From assembly GCA_036620675.1 (NCBI GenBank), contig JAZHEE010000013.1: a DNA stretch of 64,000 nt, one strand, 5' to 3'. The stretch is from Jejubacter sp036620675. Lineage in GTDB: Bacteria > Pseudomonadota > Gammaproteobacteria > Enterobacterales > Enterobacteriaceae. The notes under the pieces were generated by a model. That model was given only the letters and a program-made list of their open reading frames with translations. It had not been told where the DNA came from and searched no databases. The number at the start of each line of letters is the position of its first letter. The stretch's first letter is position 1. Shown here in pieces: positions 8,197 through 16,706 of this stretch. The position numbers and the translations under genes were made by a program.

Positions 8197-8643
8197 TTAG
8201 TTCATCATCATTTCCAGATGACGGCGCAGTTCGCCTTCCAGCGGCTGCGCTTTCTGACTATGTAAATCGACGCAGGCAAAGGTAATTAACGCATCAGCAA
8301 CCACATCACCGTTGCTGTCGCGGGTAATGACCTGGCTCAGTACCCCGCTTTTGCCATTCAGCTTCTGCATTTCGCTGGTGACCGTCAGACGATCCCCCAG
8401 CAGTGCCGGGCGCCGGTAACTGATATTGATGTTTACGACCACAAAAGCCAGCCCCTGCTCCACCATCCAGCGAAACCCCGGCTGGCTTTCCAGCGCTTCC
8501 CAGCGCGCCTCTTCCAGAAACTCCAGGTAACGCGCGTTATTCACATGCTGATAAACATCAAGATGATATCCGCGAACTTTGATCTGCGCTCGTGGCAGGT
8601 TATCCCCACTGATGTGGGGAACGTTTTCTTGTCTCTTTTCCAC
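8197..8643 (-). CDS. fadM: Long-chain acyl-CoA thioesterase FadM
   Basis: FadM is a hotdog-fold thioesterase that releases fatty acids from acyl-CoA intermediates of beta-oxidation in the cytosol. The motif GYHLDVYQHVNNARYLEFLEEARW, with its active-site aspartate, and the VVVNINISYRRPA strand identify the family. The E. coli protein is 132 residues and starts just before QIKVRGYHL. Here there is no start codon at that place, and the nearest in-frame start is a GTG at 8643 with a clear GGGGGAGAG ribosome binding site. The product is then 148 residues with about 16 extra at the N-terminus. The extra codons contain a palindrome like a type I-E CRISPR repeat (8598-8622). In E. coli fadM adjoins queC. 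Confidence 0.92.
   Translation of the reverse strand: MEKRQENVPHISGDNLPRAQIKVRGYHLDVYQHVNNARYLEFLEEARWEALESQPGFRWMVEQGLAFVVVNINISYRRPALLGDRLTVTSEMQKLNGKSGVLSQVITRDSNGDVVADALITFACVDLHSQKAQPLEGELRRHLEMMMN
8598..8622 (-). repeat. Single CRISPR type I-E repeat-like palindrome within the fadM 5' end
   Basis: Read on the minus strand, the segment has GTTCCCC, then a short spacer with CAG, then GGGGATAA and CC. This is the layout of the 28-29-base E. coli type I-E repeat, with compensatory changes that keep the stem (8603-8609 with 8614-8620). Only one copy exists and it is in frame within fadM. It is therefore not an array. It may be chance or a remnant. Confidence 0.35.
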
Positions 8644-8751
8644 GGTTCTCTCCCCCGGGCCCAGGGAACGGGCTATTATAAGGCCACACCCAACTGGTAT
8701 GACCTCAAAAGCGTAGCAGAAATTTCCCCCTACCCGGCGGTGGTCAGAGAG

Positions 8752-9096
8752 CTAAAGCTTAAGACGTGATAAATTCCGCTCTACCAGCGCATTTCCCACC
8801 CCGGGCACTGAACGCAGATCGTCAATGCTGGCAAACTGGCCGTTCTCTTCCCGGTAACGCACGATCGACTGCGCTTTCTTAAGACCGATGCCATTAAGCG
8901 CCTCTGCCAGCTCCTCTGCCGAAGCCGTATTAATGCTGACCTGTAGCGAGACCGGCTCCGGTACGAGCAGCTCAGACGTCGTACTATGCGCCCTGGCTGG
9001 CGCCAGGGGTTTTGCTGGCTCTGGCGCCGCATAAACAGCGCCACTGCTGAACGCCATGGTCATTGCCAGCCACAGCGGGGTTAGTATGGTCTTCAT
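8752..9096 (-). CDS. ybaV: Helix-hairpin-helix (ComEA-type) protein YbaV
   Basis: The 114-residue protein has a signal peptide ending near YAAPE (about residue 24), a linker rich in proline and alanine, and a C-terminal ComEA-like domain. In that domain two helix-hairpin-helix motifs (ALNGIGLKKAQSIV and LRSVPGVGNALVER) could bind DNA backbone. It should be exported to the periplasm. In competent bacteria ComEA binds incoming DNA; the role of YbaV in enterobacteria is not known to me. GGAGAAGG lies upstream of the ATG. The gene follows ppiD on the same strand after a terminator-like hairpin. Confidence 0.9.
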   Translation of the reverse strand: MKTILTPLWLAMTMAFSSGAVYAAPEPAKPLAPARAHSTTSELLVPEPVSLQVSINTASAEELAEALNGIGLKKAQSIVRYREENGQFASIDDLRSVPGVGNALVERNLSRLKL

Positions 9097-9182
9097 GCTG
9101 TTTCCTTCTCCTTTTGGTTAACAGTATCGACACCCTATCCGCCCCCGACCCAGGTGAGCAATCTCCGGATTTCAGATATGGA

Positions 9183-9204
9183 AAAGGCCGCGTAAGCGGC
9201 CTTT
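9183..9204 (-). terminator. Terminator of ppiD
   Basis: A 9-bp stem (9183-9191 with 9196-9204) with a four-base loop is followed by a short T run on the minus strand, between ppiD and ybaV. Confidence 0.7.
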
Positions 9205-9247
9205 GTCTGTTGCATCAGAATGCAAAAAAGTGGAAGCGATCCCCGGA

Positions 9248-11119
9248 TTACTGCTGCTGATCCACCACGTCGCCCAGCTTAATTTTCGCCTCTTTGCGCA
9301 GGTTGCTCATCAGCGCCTCAAAAGCCAGTTCGGCATTGTTTTCGGTCATGCGGCTGACCATCACTTTCTTCTGCTCTTCCGGCATTTTACCGGCCTGGAC
9401 TTCGTCCAACGCCAGAATAACCCTATTACCTTTCGTATCGGTGCTGACACCATAAGCAGGTTTGCCTTTCTCCGGCAGCGGCATATCGAAGGCCTTCACA
9501 GACAGCGGATCCTGACTGCGGCTCAGCGTTTTCGCCGCGCCAAAGCGGGTACCCGCCTCTTTCAGCGCCGTATCACCTTCGCCTTTGTTCAGCGCCGCCA
9601 GCAGTTTATTCGCCAGCTGCTGCGCCTGCTGTTCGGCTTTCTGCTGTTTCACAGCCGCCACCACCTGGTCGCGCACTTCATCCAGCGGCTTCACGGCTTC
9701 CGGTTTATGTTCAGCGATACGCAATACGAAAGCGCGATCGCCATCGACAGTGATGATGTCAGAGTTGCTGCCCGGCGTACCGTTTTCACCCAGCAGAGCG
9801 CCGCCGAAAATGGCGTCGGCAACCGGCTTAAAGTCCAGCTCTTTCGGCAGGCTGTTGCGATCGAACCAGCCGCTCTCTACGGCTTTTACCCCCGCCGCCT
9901 GCTCGGCACCCGCCAGCGATTCCGTGTCGTTCATCGCAGCGTCGCCCACTTTCTGCTGCTGAGCGTAGAAGGCATCCAGCCCCTTCTCCTGCTTCAGTTT
10001 CTGGGCGATGGCATCATGAACCTCAGCCAGCGGCTTCACTTTGGCCGGCTGCAGGTCATCCAGGCGCGCGACCAGGAAGCCGACGCTGGATTTAATAACC
10101 CCCGAAATCTGGCCTTTCTCTTTCAGATTGGCGTTTTTCAGCTCGTCTGGCGTGGTTGATGGCTCCAGCCATCCCATATCGCCGCCTTTACGGGCAGAGA
10201 TGATGTCGCTGGATTTTTCTTTCGCCAGGGTGGCAAAGTCCGTACCTTTCTTCAGTTCATCCAGCACCGCCTGCGCTTCAGCTTCGGTTTTGGTCTGAAT
10301 GATGCTGTAGCGATAGCGGGCCGGCTGGGTGTACTGGTCGCGATTCTGATCGTACCAGGACTGGATGTCGGCATCGTTAACCTCTGGCTGCATCTGTGCC
10401 GCATCCATCTTGATATAGCTAACGCGGAACCGCTCCGGCAGCATAAAGTTATTTTTATGCTGCTCGTAGTAGCTGGAAATTTCCGCATCCGTCGCCTGCT
10501 GTTTCGCAACCAGCGCGCCGGTATCAATCGTGGCTTCACGCACTACCCGCTTCTGGGCCGCCAGCGCCGCCAGGGAGTCGGTTTCGCCAGGCAGCATAAA
10601 GTCGCTGCCGATAACGGCATTGATCAATTGCTGAGTGGTCAGTTGACGGCGCAGCGCGCTGGCATACTGATCGGCGCTCATGCCCATGTTGTTGATCAGC
10701 GCGTTATAGCGGGCGTTATCGAATTTGCCGTCACTCTGGAAGGCCGGCTCGTTGAAGATGGCCTGCTTAACCTGATCGTCGCTGATGCCGAGGCCCAGGT
10801 GTTTCGCATACTGATCCAGCAGGGCTTCATCGATCATGCGCTGCAGCACCTGGTGACGCATCGCTTTCATGTAACCTTCGTTACCTGCCAGCTCGGAATA
10901 GCGCTCACCCAGTTTCTGCTGTAGTTTGTTGCGCTCGCCCATTACGGCGTTCTCAAACTGACCCCGGCTTATCTCCTGATCGTTAACCTTCGCTGCGTAG
11001 TTACCATTCCCGCCAATCAGGTAGTTACCCACGCCAGTCAGTACGAATGAGACAATAATCAGACCCAGTACGATCTTGAGCACGACGCTGTTGGCTGCCG
11101 TGCGTAAATTTTCCATCAT
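9248..11119 (-). CDS. ppiD: Periplasmic folding chaperone PpiD (SecYEG-associated)
   Basis: The 623-residue protein is anchored in the inner membrane by one helix (about residues 15-35) and carries a large periplasmic region. The N- and C-terminal parts form a SurA-like chaperone fold. The parvulin-type domain is at about 265-355 (for example ATLAKEKSSD and GGDMGWLEP). In E. coli this domain lacks clear prolyl isomerase activity, and PpiD helps proteins leaving the Sec translocon. Its length matches E. coli PpiD. It follows hupB on the same strand, and in E. coli it belongs to the heat-shock and envelope-stress regulons. No promoter motif was assigned. Confidence 0.96.
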   Translation of the reverse strand: MMENLRTAANSVVLKIVLGLIIVSFVLTGVGNYLIGGNGNYAAKVNDQEISRGQFENAVMGERNKLQQKLGERYSELAGNEGYMKAMRHQVLQRMIDEALLDQYAKHLGLGISDDQVKQAIFNEPAFQSDGKFDNARYNALINNMGMSADQYASALRRQLTTQQLINAVIGSDFMLPGETDSLAALAAQKRVVREATIDTGALVAKQQATDAEISSYYEQHKNNFMLPERFRVSYIKMDAAQMQPEVNDADIQSWYDQNRDQYTQPARYRYSIIQTKTEAEAQAVLDELKKGTDFATLAKEKSSDIISARKGGDMGWLEPSTTPDELKNANLKEKGQISGVIKSSVGFLVARLDDLQPAKVKPLAEVHDAIAQKLKQEKGLDAFYAQQQKVGDAAMNDTESLAGAEQAAGVKAVESGWFDRNSLPKELDFKPVADAIFGGALLGENGTPGSNSDIITVDGDRAFVLRIAEHKPEAVKPLDEVRDQVVAAVKQQKAEQQAQQLANKLLAALNKGEGDTALKEAGTRFGAAKTLSRSQDPLSVKAFDMPLPEKGKPAYGVSTDTKGNRVILALDEVQAGKMPEEQKKVMVSRMTENNAELAFEALMSNLRKEAKIKLGDVVDQQQ

Positions 11120-11277
11120 GGTGTCGCAGCACTCCGCTGTAATCTATCCCGTTTAGGGGAATCTGGTTTACCCTGCGCGGCCAAAGAGATAAGACAGCGC
11201 ACGCAAAGGGCTATTTTGACAAGAAATCAGGGTCATTGTCAGCCCGAATCGCGCATTAAAGACGTTTTCAGCCAATA

Positions 11278-11303
11278 AAAAAGGCACATCTGACGATGCG
11301 CCT
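11278..11303 (-). terminator. Terminator of hupB
   Basis: An imperfect stem (AGGCGCAT pairing with ATGTGCCT on the minus strand) is followed by six or more Ts, about 45 bases after the hupB stop. Confidence 0.7.
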
Positions 11304-11347
11304 CTCTGTATACATTTAAAATCGCGATGCCCGGATGAGCGCAGCGA

Positions 11348-11620
11348 TCAGTTCACCGCGTCTTTTAACGCTTTACCGGCGCGGAAGCCCGGTACTTTAG
11401 CGGCAGCGATTTTAATCTCTTTACCGGTCTGCGGGTTACGACCAGTACGGGCGGCACGCTCTTTAACAGCAAAGGTGCCGAAACCAACCAGCGCTACGTC
11501 GTCTCCTTTCTGCAGAGATTCAGTAACCGATGCCAGTAACGCATCTAACGCACGTCCAGCCGAGGCTTTGGAAATATCAGCGCCAGCGGCAATCTTGTCG
11601 ATCAGTTGGGATTTATTCAC
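11348..11620 (-). CDS. hupB: DNA-binding protein HU-beta
   Basis: The 90-residue product is the beta subunit of the nucleoid protein HU, nearly identical to E. coli HupB. It has the helical dimerisation half (residues 1-45), the signature VGFGTF, and the DNA-embracing arm ARTGRNPQTGKEI with the intercalating proline. It bends DNA without sequence specificity in the cytosol. The start is a GTG at 11620, as in E. coli; upstream in-frame codons reach 11698 but are not part of the family. It lies between lon and ppiD, each separated by a terminator. Confidence 0.97.
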   Translation of the reverse strand: MNKSQLIDKIAAGADISKASAGRALDALLASVTESLQKGDDVALVGFGTFAVKERAARTGRNPQTGKEIKIAAAKVPGFRAGKALKDAVN

Positions 11621-11782
11621 TATTTTCTTCCTCTCTTTCTTTTTTATATCGCACCTTAGTCCTTCACGGTACGACCGCGCAGCAGTTATAACAGGCATGT
11701 TATACCCTTACAACACCCGTTGTAGCATGCCTTCGTCTGAAAAATAAGCCAGACCGTATCTAAAGTAGCCAGTCAAAAAAAA

Positions 11783-11810
11783 GCTGGCAAGTGAGAATTT
11801 ACTTGCCAGC
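11783..11810 (-). terminator. Terminator of lon
   Basis: A perfect 10-bp stem (11783-11792 with 11801-11810, eight-base loop) is followed on the minus strand by eight Ts, just past the lon stop. Confidence 0.9.
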
Positions 11811-11843
11811 CTGCTTTTTATCGCTTCTCTTTGCGTCAGGTCA

Positions 11844-14198
11844 CTATTTTTCGGTTACCACACGCATTCCGGAAGGCGCTTCCTGCAACGCCAGAGACAG
11901 CACTTCTTCAATGGTTTTTACCGGATGAATCTGCAGATCGGCAATCACGTTATCGGGAATTTCTTCCAGATCGCGCTTATTTTCATCCGGAATCAGCACC
12001 GTTTTGATCCCACCACGGTGCGCCGCCAGCAGTTTCTCTTTCAGACCGCCAATGGGCAATACCTGGCCGCGCAGGGTTATCTCACCGGTCATCGCCACAT
12101 CAGCGCGTACCGGATTGCCGGTCAGGCAGGAAACCAGTGCGGTACACATGGCGATACCAGCGCTCGGGCCGTCTTTCGGCGTGGCGCCTTCGGGGACGTG
12201 CACATGTATATCGCGCTTTTCGTGGAAATCAGAATTAATTCCCAGTTTTTCCGCGCGTGCGCGTACCACTGTTAAAGCAGCCTGAATCGATTCCTGCATA
12301 ACCTCGCCCAGCGAACCGGTATAGGTCAGTTTGCCCTTGCCGGGCACGCAGGCGGTTTCAATAGTCAACAGATCGCCACCCACTTCGGTCCAGGCCAGAC
12401 CGGTCACCTGACCGATGCGGTTTTCACTGTCGGCGCGGCCATAGTCGAAGCGCTGAACGCCCAGAAACTCTTTCAGGTTTTCGCCGTTAATCTCAATATG
12501 CTTCAGGCTCTTATCCAGCAACAGCTGTTTTACCGCCTTACGGCACAGTTTCGAAATTTCACGCTCCAGACTACGTACCCCCGCTTCACGGGTGTAGTAA
12601 CGGATGATACCGACAATCGCGCTGTCATCTACCACCAGTTCCCCTTTTTTCAGGGCGTTACGCTCAATCTGCTTCGGCAACAGGTGGCGTTTGGCGATAT
12701 TCAGTTTTTCATCTTCGGTGTAACCCGACAGGCGAATAACTTCCATACGATCCAGCAGCGGCGCAGGAATGTTCATGGAGTTAGAGGTCGCCACAAACAT
12801 CACGTCGCTGAGGTCATAATCCACTTCCAGATAGTGGTCGTTAAAGGCCACGTTCTGTTCGGGATCCAGAACTTCCAGCAGCGCTGAAGCCGGATCGCCG
12901 CGCATGTCGGAAGACATTTTGTCGATCTCATCCAACAGGAACAGCGGGTTTTTTACGCCCACTTTCGCCATTTTCTGGATCAATTTGCCCGGCATAGAAC
13001 CGATGTAGGTACGACGGTGGCCGCGGATCTCCGCTTCATCGCGAACTCCCCCCAGCGCCATACGCACATATTTACGCCCGGTCGCTTTAGCGATGGACTG
13101 TCCCAGAGAGGTTTTACCCACCCCAGGCGGCCCCACCAGACACAGTATCGGCCCTTTCAGCTTATTAACGCGGCTCTGCACCGCCAGGTATTCCAGAATG
13201 CGATCTTTGACGCGCTCCAGACCATAATGGTCGGTATCCAGAATTTCCTGAGCCTGACGCAGGTTTTTCTTCACCTTGCTGCGGGTATTCCAGGGCACCT
13301 GCACCATCCAGTCGATGTAGCCGCGAACCACGGTGGCTTCCGCCGACATCGGCGACATCATTTTCAACTTCTGGAGTTCGGCTTCGGTCTTCTCGCGCGC
13401 CTCTTTCGGCATTTTCGCCGCTTCGATCTTACGCTTCAGCGCCTCGTTTTCATCCGGCGCGTCGTCCATTTCGCCGAGCTCCTTCTGAATGGCCTTCATC
13501 TGCTCATTCAGGTAGTACTCGCGCTGGCTCTTTTCCATCTGCTTTTTAACGCGGTTGCGAATCCGTTTCTCAACCTGCAGCAGATCGATTTCCGACTCCA
13601 TCATCGCCATCAGATACTCAAGACGTTCATTGACGTCGGACATTTCGAGCACCGACTGCTTATCCGCCAGCTTAAGCGGCATATGGGCAGCGATGGTATC
13701 CGCAAGGCGCGCCGGATCGTCGATGCTATTAAGCGACGTCAGCACCTCGGGAGGAATTTTTTTATTGAGCTTAATGTAGCCTTCAAACTGGTTAACCGCG
13801 GTGCGTACCAGCACCTCCTGCTCCCGCTCTTCAATAGCCGGAGAGTCCAGGTACTCCGCCTGGGCGGAAAAGTAGTCGCCGTTGTCGGCAAGCGTGGCGA
13901 TCTTCGCACGCTGCAGGCCTTCCACCAGCACTTTTACCGTGCCATCCGGCAGTTTGAGCATTTGCAGGATAGAGGCCACGGTCCCCACGGAGAAAAGGTC
14001 ATTAACCCCAGGCTCGTCCGTCGAAGCTTCTTTCTGCGCCACCAGCATGATTTTTTTATCATGGTCCATAGCCGCTTCCAGACAGCGAATGGATTTCTCC
14101 CGCCCAACAAATAACGGAATGACCATGTGCGGATAAACCACCACATCGCGCAGAGGCAATACGGGGATTTCAATGCGTTCAGAACGCTCAGGATTCAT
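11844..14198 (-). CDS. lon: ATP-dependent protease Lon
   Basis: Lon is the cytosolic homo-oligomeric AAA+ serine protease that degrades misfolded and short-lived regulatory proteins. The 784-residue length equals E. coli Lon. The order is an N-terminal substrate domain (about 10-200), a coiled-coil linker, an AAA+ module with Walker A GPPGVGKTS and Walker B FLLDEIDK, and a protease domain. Its nucleophile serine is in DGPSAG (expected S679) and its lysine is in the GGLKEK region (expected K722). A sigma-32 promoter lies upstream at 14271-14305, consistent with heat-shock control. It stands between clpX and hupB with a strong terminator on each side. Confidence 0.98.
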   Translation of the reverse strand: MNPERSERIEIPVLPLRDVVVYPHMVIPLFVGREKSIRCLEAAMDHDKKIMLVAQKEASTDEPGVNDLFSVGTVASILQMLKLPDGTVKVLVEGLQRAKIATLADNGDYFSAQAEYLDSPAIEEREQEVLVRTAVNQFEGYIKLNKKIPPEVLTSLNSIDDPARLADTIAAHMPLKLADKQSVLEMSDVNERLEYLMAMMESEIDLLQVEKRIRNRVKKQMEKSQREYYLNEQMKAIQKELGEMDDAPDENEALKRKIEAAKMPKEAREKTEAELQKLKMMSPMSAEATVVRGYIDWMVQVPWNTRSKVKKNLRQAQEILDTDHYGLERVKDRILEYLAVQSRVNKLKGPILCLVGPPGVGKTSLGQSIAKATGRKYVRMALGGVRDEAEIRGHRRTYIGSMPGKLIQKMAKVGVKNPLFLLDEIDKMSSDMRGDPASALLEVLDPEQNVAFNDHYLEVDYDLSDVMFVATSNSMNIPAPLLDRMEVIRLSGYTEDEKLNIAKRHLLPKQIERNALKKGELVVDDSAIVGIIRYYTREAGVRSLEREISKLCRKAVKQLLLDKSLKHIEINGENLKEFLGVQRFDYGRADSENRIGQVTGLAWTEVGGDLLTIETACVPGKGKLTYTGSLGEVMQESIQAALTVVRARAEKLGINSDFHEKRDIHVHVPEGATPKDGPSAGIAMCTALVSCLTGNPVRADVAMTGEITLRGQVLPIGGLKEKLLAAHRGGIKTVLIPDENKRDLEEIPDNVIADLQIHPVKTIEEVLSLALQEAPSGMRVVTEK

Positions 14199-14270
14199 AG
14201 AGCTCTCTCTTAGTTTAGTTTCCGCAGGCTTATGGAGCCTTCACGGCATCTCCAAAGCTAGTTAAGTCAG

Positions 14271-14305
14271 TATATGGGGATGTTTCCCGGACATTCAACG
14301 GCGAG
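14271..14305 (-). promoter_or_regulatory. Sigma-32 heat-shock promoter of lon
   Basis: On the minus strand the -35 region reads CTCGCCGTTGAA (14294-14305) and the -10 region CCCCATATA (14271-14279). This matches the sigma-32 consensus and the known E. coli lon promoter. It lies about 75 bases before the lon start. Confidence 0.85.
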
Positions 14306-14320
14306 AATGCAGGAAAAAAA

Positions 14321-14343
14321 AATGGGGGATAAAATCCCCCATT
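14321..14343 (-). terminator. Terminator of clpX
   Basis: A perfect 10-bp stem (14321-14330 with 14334-14343) is followed by nine Ts on the minus strand, between clpX and the lon promoter. Confidence 0.9.
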
Positions 14344-14374
14344 ATGACGATAACTTACTGTCTGACCTGGTTAA

Positions 14375-15652
14375 TTATTCACCAGACGCCTGCTGGGTTG
14401 CTTCAGATTTTCCGTAGATCAGCAGCGGTTCGGACTGACCCTCGATAACCGAATCATCAATGACCACTTTATCCACGTCTTCCATGGAAGGAAGGTCATA
14501 CATGGTTTCCAGCAGCGCGCCTTCCACGATAGAACGCAGACCGCGAGCGCCGGTTTTACGCGCCATCGCTTTTTTGGCGATCGCCTTCAGGGCTTCGTCG
14601 CGGAATTCCAGCTCGACCCCTTCCAGATTAAACAGCGCCTGATACTGCTTAGTCAGGGCGTTTTTGGGCTCTTTCAGGATCTGAATCAGCGCGTCTTCGC
14701 TCAGTTCGTTCAGGGTCGCAACCACCGGCAGACGGCCGATAAACTCCGGAATCAGACCAAATTTGATCAGATCCTCCGGTTCAACCTGGCCCAGCAGCTC
14801 ACCTTCGGTCGCTTTCTGGGATTTCCCCTTCACCGTAGCGCCAAAACCAATACCGGATCCGGTTTCAACACGATTGGCGATAACTTTATCCAGCCCGGCA
14901 AATGCGCCGCCGCAGATGAACAAAATTTTAGAGGTATCGACCTGCAAAAACTCCTGCTGGGGATGCTTACGCCCGCCCTGAGGTGGTACTGCGGCCACGG
15001 TGCCTTCGATCAGTTTCAACAGCGCCTGCTGAACCCCTTCGCCGGAAACGTCACGGGTGATAGACGGGTTATCCGACTTACGGGAGATCTTGTCGATTTC
15101 ATCGATATAGACGATACCGCGCTGCGCCTTCTGCACGTCGTAGTCGCACTTCTGTAGCAGCTTCTGGATGATGTTCTCCACATCTTCCCCCACGTAACCG
15201 GCTTCGGTCAGGGTGGTGGCATCCGCCATGGTGAAGGGCACATCCAGCAGGCGCGCCAGGGTTTCCGCCAGCAGCGTCTTACCGCTACCGGTAGGCCCAA
15301 TCAGCAGAATGTTGCTTTTACCCAGCTCAACCCCGTTCGAGGTGTCGCCATTGCGCAGACGTTTGTAGTGGTTGTACACCGCCACCGCCAGCACTTTCTT
15401 GGCCTGCTCCTGGCCGATAACGTAGTCATCCAGATGGTGACGAATTTCATGGGGCGTCGGCAATGCGCTACGTTCGCGATGCGGAGCCACCTCTTTTATC
15501 TCTTCGCGAATGATGTCGTTACACAAATCGACACATTCGTCGCAGATATACACTGACGGCCCTGCGATCAGTTTGCGCACTTCATGCTGGCTTTTGCCGC
15601 AAAAAGAGCAGTACAGCAGTTTTCCTGAACCGTCTTTGCGCTTATCTGTCAT
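14375..15652 (-). CDS. clpX: ClpX, ATP-dependent unfoldase subunit of ClpXP
   Basis: ClpX unfolds tagged proteins and feeds them into ClpP. The 425-residue protein begins with a zinc-binding domain with cysteines at 15, 18, 37 and 40. Next comes an AAA+ module with Walker A GPTGSGKT and Walker B IVYIDEIDK, and a pore loop GYVGEDV. The ClpP-docking IGF loop is visible in GSGIGFGAT. It lies 137 bases downstream of clpP on the same strand, the usual clpP-clpX arrangement, and is followed by a strong terminator. Confidence 0.98.
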   Translation of the reverse strand: MTDKRKDGSGKLLYCSFCGKSQHEVRKLIAGPSVYICDECVDLCNDIIREEIKEVAPHRERSALPTPHEIRHHLDDYVIGQEQAKKVLAVAVYNHYKRLRNGDTSNGVELGKSNILLIGPTGSGKTLLAETLARLLDVPFTMADATTLTEAGYVGEDVENIIQKLLQKCDYDVQKAQRGIVYIDEIDKISRKSDNPSITRDVSGEGVQQALLKLIEGTVAAVPPQGGRKHPQQEFLQVDTSKILFICGGAFAGLDKVIANRVETGSGIGFGATVKGKSQKATEGELLGQVEPEDLIKFGLIPEFIGRLPVVATLNELSEDALIQILKEPKNALTKQYQALFNLEGVELEFRDEALKAIAKKAMARKTGARGLRSIVEGALLETMYDLPSMEDVDKVVIDDSVIEGQSEPLLIYGKSEATQQASGE

Positions 15653-15789
15653 GAGTCAAACCTCTTCTCTGTTGCTTTGTGCCGCACGCGACGACGCAAG
15701 TGCCCGAATATTGCTGGCGCAGCCGATACCAGAACACGCTGGTGTGCCGCGTTTTCTCTATAGTATAGCGACACACCCTCGTACGGGCA

Positions 15790-16413
15790 TCAATTACGGT
15801 GGGTCAGGACAGAATCGACCAGACCGTACTCTACTGCCTCCTCGGCAGAGAGGAAACGATCGCGCTCGGTGTCCTGCTCTATTTTTTCAAGAGGCTGACC
15901 TGAATGCTGCGCCATCAGCTCATTCATGCGCGACTTCACTTTCAGGATTTCGCGGGCGTGGATTTCGATATCCGTCGCCTGGCCCTGGAAACCACCCAGC
16001 GGCTGATGGATCATAACGCGGGAGTTCGGCATGCAGAAACGCTTGCCTTTCGCGCCAGCGGTCAGCAGGAATGCCCCCATAGAAGCCGCCTGCCCCATAC
16101 AGAAGGTGCTGACGTCCGGCTTAATGAACTGCATGGTGTCGTAAATAGACATCCCCGCGGTAATGACCCCGCCCGGCGAGTTAATGTACAGGTAAATATC
16201 TTTCTCCGGGTTTTCCGCTTCCAGAAACAGCATCTGCGCCACAATCAGATTGGCCATGTGGTCTTCCACCTGACCGGTCAGGAAGATGACGCGCTCTTTG
16301 AGCAGACGGGAGAAAATATCGTAAGAGCGCTCGCCGCGGGAGGTCTGCTCGACCACCATCGGCACCAGCGCCATATGAGGTGCAAATTTATCTTGTTCGC
16401 CACTGTATGACAT
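15790..16413 (-). CDS. clpP: ClpP, proteolytic subunit of ClpXP/ClpAP
   Basis: ClpP is a serine protease that forms a 14-mer barrel. The 207-residue length equals the E. coli precursor, which loses 14 N-terminal residues. The nucleophile serine is in GQAASMGAFL (expected S111), the histidine in MIHQPLGG (expected H136), and the aspartate in the ERDRFL region (expected D185). The handle helix and hydrophobic pocket residues are conserved. It is the first gene of the clpP-clpX pair. The 293 bases towards tig hold its promoter region and the tig terminator. Confidence 0.98.
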   Translation of the reverse strand: MSYSGEQDKFAPHMALVPMVVEQTSRGERSYDIFSRLLKERVIFLTGQVEDHMANLIVAQMLFLEAENPEKDIYLYINSPGGVITAGMSIYDTMQFIKPDVSTFCMGQAASMGAFLLTAGAKGKRFCMPNSRVMIHQPLGGFQGQATDIEIHAREILKVKSRMNELMAQHSGQPLEKIEQDTERDRFLSAEEAVEYGLVDSVLTHRN

Positions 16414-16661
16414 TTCCGTCTCCTTGAATTCTCGATCTTACTGACCTTTGGTTCTGATTTTACCAGGGCGCCTGCGCCTTGACTACAGCGCTCGCCCGGC
16501 TTACGCATAGACGGATAATCAGCCAGGGTCGTTACCGACAACCGTCCCGTAAAGGTGGGGACGATCATACCCTGTTTCAAGCATAACAACCTTTTTCCCG
16601 TCCGCTAACCCACCGCTACGCTTTTTAGCCTGTTTCTGAACCATTTACGCGGGATAAAAAA

Positions 16662-16688
16662 AGCCCGTCACCTGTTGGGTGACGGGCT
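16662..16688 (-). terminator. Terminator of tig
   Basis: A perfect 11-bp GC-rich stem (16662-16672 with 16678-16688, five-base loop) is followed on the minus strand by seven Ts, 19 bases past the tig stop. Confidence 0.92.
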
Positions 16689-16706
16689 CTTCAGCTTAAG
16701 ATGCGA

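Noticed and set aside
8598..8622. A CRISPR array at fadM
   Set aside because: Only one repeat-like palindrome exists; there is no second copy at 60-62-base spacing and no cas gene in the window.
9203..10159. A 318-codon plus-strand frame opposite ppiD
   Set aside because: It mirrors the ppiD coding frame on the other strand; ppiD is full-length and conserved.
13017..14114. A 365-codon plus-strand frame opposite lon
   Set aside because: It is an antisense shadow of a highly conserved gene, with a His/Arg/Leu-rich translation typical of such shadows.
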